From JADJNW01 sp046314415 (GTDB taxonomy: Bacteria > Bacteroidota > Bacteroidia > Chitinophagales > Saprospiraceae): a DNA stretch of 6,243 nt. The stretch lies in the NCBI GenBank assembly GCA_046314415.1, contig JBKBWT010000371.1:1-6243 (forward strand), in the 5' to 3' direction. This document shows, in pieces, positions 4,938 through 6,243 of the stretch (position 1 is the stretch's first letter; every line of letters begins with the position of its first letter). Under the pieces are notes generated by a model. The model ran no database searches. It saw only the letters and a list, made by a program, of their open reading frames with translations, and was not told where the DNA came from. A program made the position numbers and the translations under genes.

Positions 4938-6243
4938 ATGCGAATACTTCTACTCCTGCTAAGCCTTTTAATCACAGGACTGGGCTATGGTCAGATGAAA
5001 TCACACCTCGCCCAATTAAAAAAAGCGGATCGTTCTTATCCGTTAAAAGATATTAAGCCGCTGCGCCCTTGGAAAGCCGCAGTACCTCAAGTTACCAATA
5101 ACACGTGGTTTACCTCAACGCGCTTGGCAACACCACAAGCTTTAAACCGTCCGATTTCTAAGGGCAGTTTGCAGGTCACTTATGATGAGCAAACGGGCTT
5201 ACCTATTTTTATAGCGGGTAAAATGCCGCTGGCTGCCACTGAAAAGATGGACTGGCAGGAAAAAGCCCTTCGCTATTTGGAACAGGTGCAAACCTTGATG
5301 CAAATAAAAAATGCCGCAGAAGAATTTACATTTACTACTTCCGAAACCGATGAACTGGGGCAAACGCATCTTCGCGCCCAACAAATATACAAAGGTATTA
5401 AAGTATATGGCGCTGAAATAGTGCTACATGGGTGGGATGAATCCATCCAATTGCTCAATGGGCGTTCTTACCCAACTCCATCCTTAACCCAGCTTACGCC
5501 AGCTATTTCCGAGCAACATGCTGCACGCGCGGCTGTGGCACAATTGAGCAAGCATGCCAAAGTAAAAAAACTCTCTACGGCTGAATTAGAATTAATTCCT
5601 GGAAAACCTGTTGAAACAGCGTTGTTTATATACCACAAAAGCAGCGATATAAATGCGGAACACCTTGCCTGGTTTGTTACCATTTATNNNNNNNNNNTCG
5701 CTGGATATATGTAGTAGATGCTGCCAATGGTGCGATAATAGATCAATGGCAGGATGGTTGTAATAATATACATCATGAACATGTAAATAGTATATCATAT
5801 AATAAAAATATTACTTATTCTGAATTGCCGCCGGGCACTGCTACGGCGCGTGATTTATTGGGGGTGAATCGCACCATCAATGTTTGGCAGGATGGCAATG
5901 CTTATTATTTAATCGATGCCTCCCGCCCGATGTTTAATGCAGCGCAATCGAATATGCCCAGTGCGCCGGTCGGGGCAATTATGACGCTCGATTTTCAAAA
6001 TTCGCCCTATGATAATGATCAAGCCCAGGCATATTTTATTGCTACCAATAATAATGTGTGGAATAATGCAAACGCTGTCTCCGCACATTACAATGCCAAC
6101 CGGGCGTATGAATATTTCCGGCAAACTTTTGGGCGCAATTCCATCAATGGGCAGGGTGGCAATATTTTATCAATTATTAATGTGGCTGACTCTGACGGTA
6201 CGGGCTATGATAATGCTTCCTGGAATGGCAAAGCTATGTTTTA
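4938..6243 (+). CDS. Secreted thermolysin-like (M4) zinc metalloprotease, 5' part, gapped
   Basis: This is a secreted zinc endopeptidase precursor. Residues 1-18 are a signal peptide (M-R-I, Leu core, G-Y-G, then Q19). The propeptide follows: an FTP segment around 110-165, with H144-L-R-A-Q-Q-I-Y-K-G-I-K-V-Y-G-A-E-I, then a PepSY-like segment up to A-W-F-V-T-I-Y250. Ten N (5688-5697) interrupt it. After the gap the frame begins at 5699 (R-W-I-Y-V-V-D-A-A-N-G), a frame different from the one before the gap, so the apparent stop at 5712-5714 is an artefact. The catalytic domain starts with R-D-L-L-G-V-N-R-T and reaches A-H-Y-N-A-N-R-A-Y-E-Y-F and N-A-S-W-N-G-K-A-M-F, matching thermolysin's N-terminal subdomain including the N-A-x-W substrate strand. 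The window ends roughly 20 residues before the expected HExxH, so the active-site zinc ligands and any C-terminal sorting domain are not seen. Confidence 0.85.
5688..5697. other. Assembly gap (10 N) inside the protease propeptide
   Basis: The frame before the gap ends on a complete codon (Tyr, 5685-5687). The correct frame after it begins at 5699, leaving one extra base. For an intact gene the missing length must be 2 modulo 3, so ten bases cannot be right. The break falls in the last strands of the PepSY-like region, just before R-W-I-Y-V-V-D. Confidence 0.9.

Noticed and set aside
5592..6124. Minus-strand frames (5592-5798 and 5909-6124) opposite the protease
   Set aside because: One crosses the gap and both oppose a clear thermolysin-type coding frame.

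Overview
The window looks like a draft chromosome segment from a member of the Bacteroidota, perhaps Saprospiria- or Chitinophagia-like. The evidence is moderately AT-rich DNA, starts with no visible Shine-Dalgarno sequence, exact matches to the Bacteroidota -7 promoter element (TAnnTTTG), secreted proteins with short N-terminal signal peptides, and a stand-alone fatty-acid-2-hydroxylase-type enzyme of the kind found in sphingolipid-making Bacteroidota. Genus cannot be called from this sequence. Two 10-N runs (4592-4601 and 5688-5697) show that it is a gapped assembly.

Layout. Bases 1-84 hold the last 27 codons of a probable sensor histidine kinase. After a spacer containing a degenerate octamer repeat comes an OmpR/PhoB-family response regulator (136-819). 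A strong hairpin (823-858) separates it from two leftward genes: a ten-histidine membrane fatty acid hydroxylase (902-1561) and, upstream of it, a PLP-dependent cystathionine beta-synthase/cysteine synthase family enzyme (1696-2769). A 413-base region without a gene carries the divergent promoters for that enzyme and for a rightward NUDIX hydrolase (3183-3614). The NUDIX gene converges on a leftward gene for a small secreted cysteine-rich protein with internal repeats (3687-4130). Beyond a second divergent promoter region lie a small rightward exported or lipoprotein-like protein (4355-4741, broken by a gap) and the 5' part of a secreted thermolysin-type (M4) metalloprotease. The protease gene starts at 4938, runs off the right edge, and is also broken by a gap.

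How the genes work together. Only the kinase/regulator pair is a clear functional unit. The other genes look independently transcribed: orientation changes repeatedly, and hairpins or promoter-like sites sit between them. The right-hand 2.5 kb is rich in exported proteins. I found no CRISPR array, RNA gene, insertion sequence, prophage or toxin/defence module, and no convincing new multi-gene system. The most distinctive items are the repeat-containing Cys-rich secreted protein, the aromatic heptad tail on the CBS-family enzyme, and several palindromes placed over promoters or between genes.
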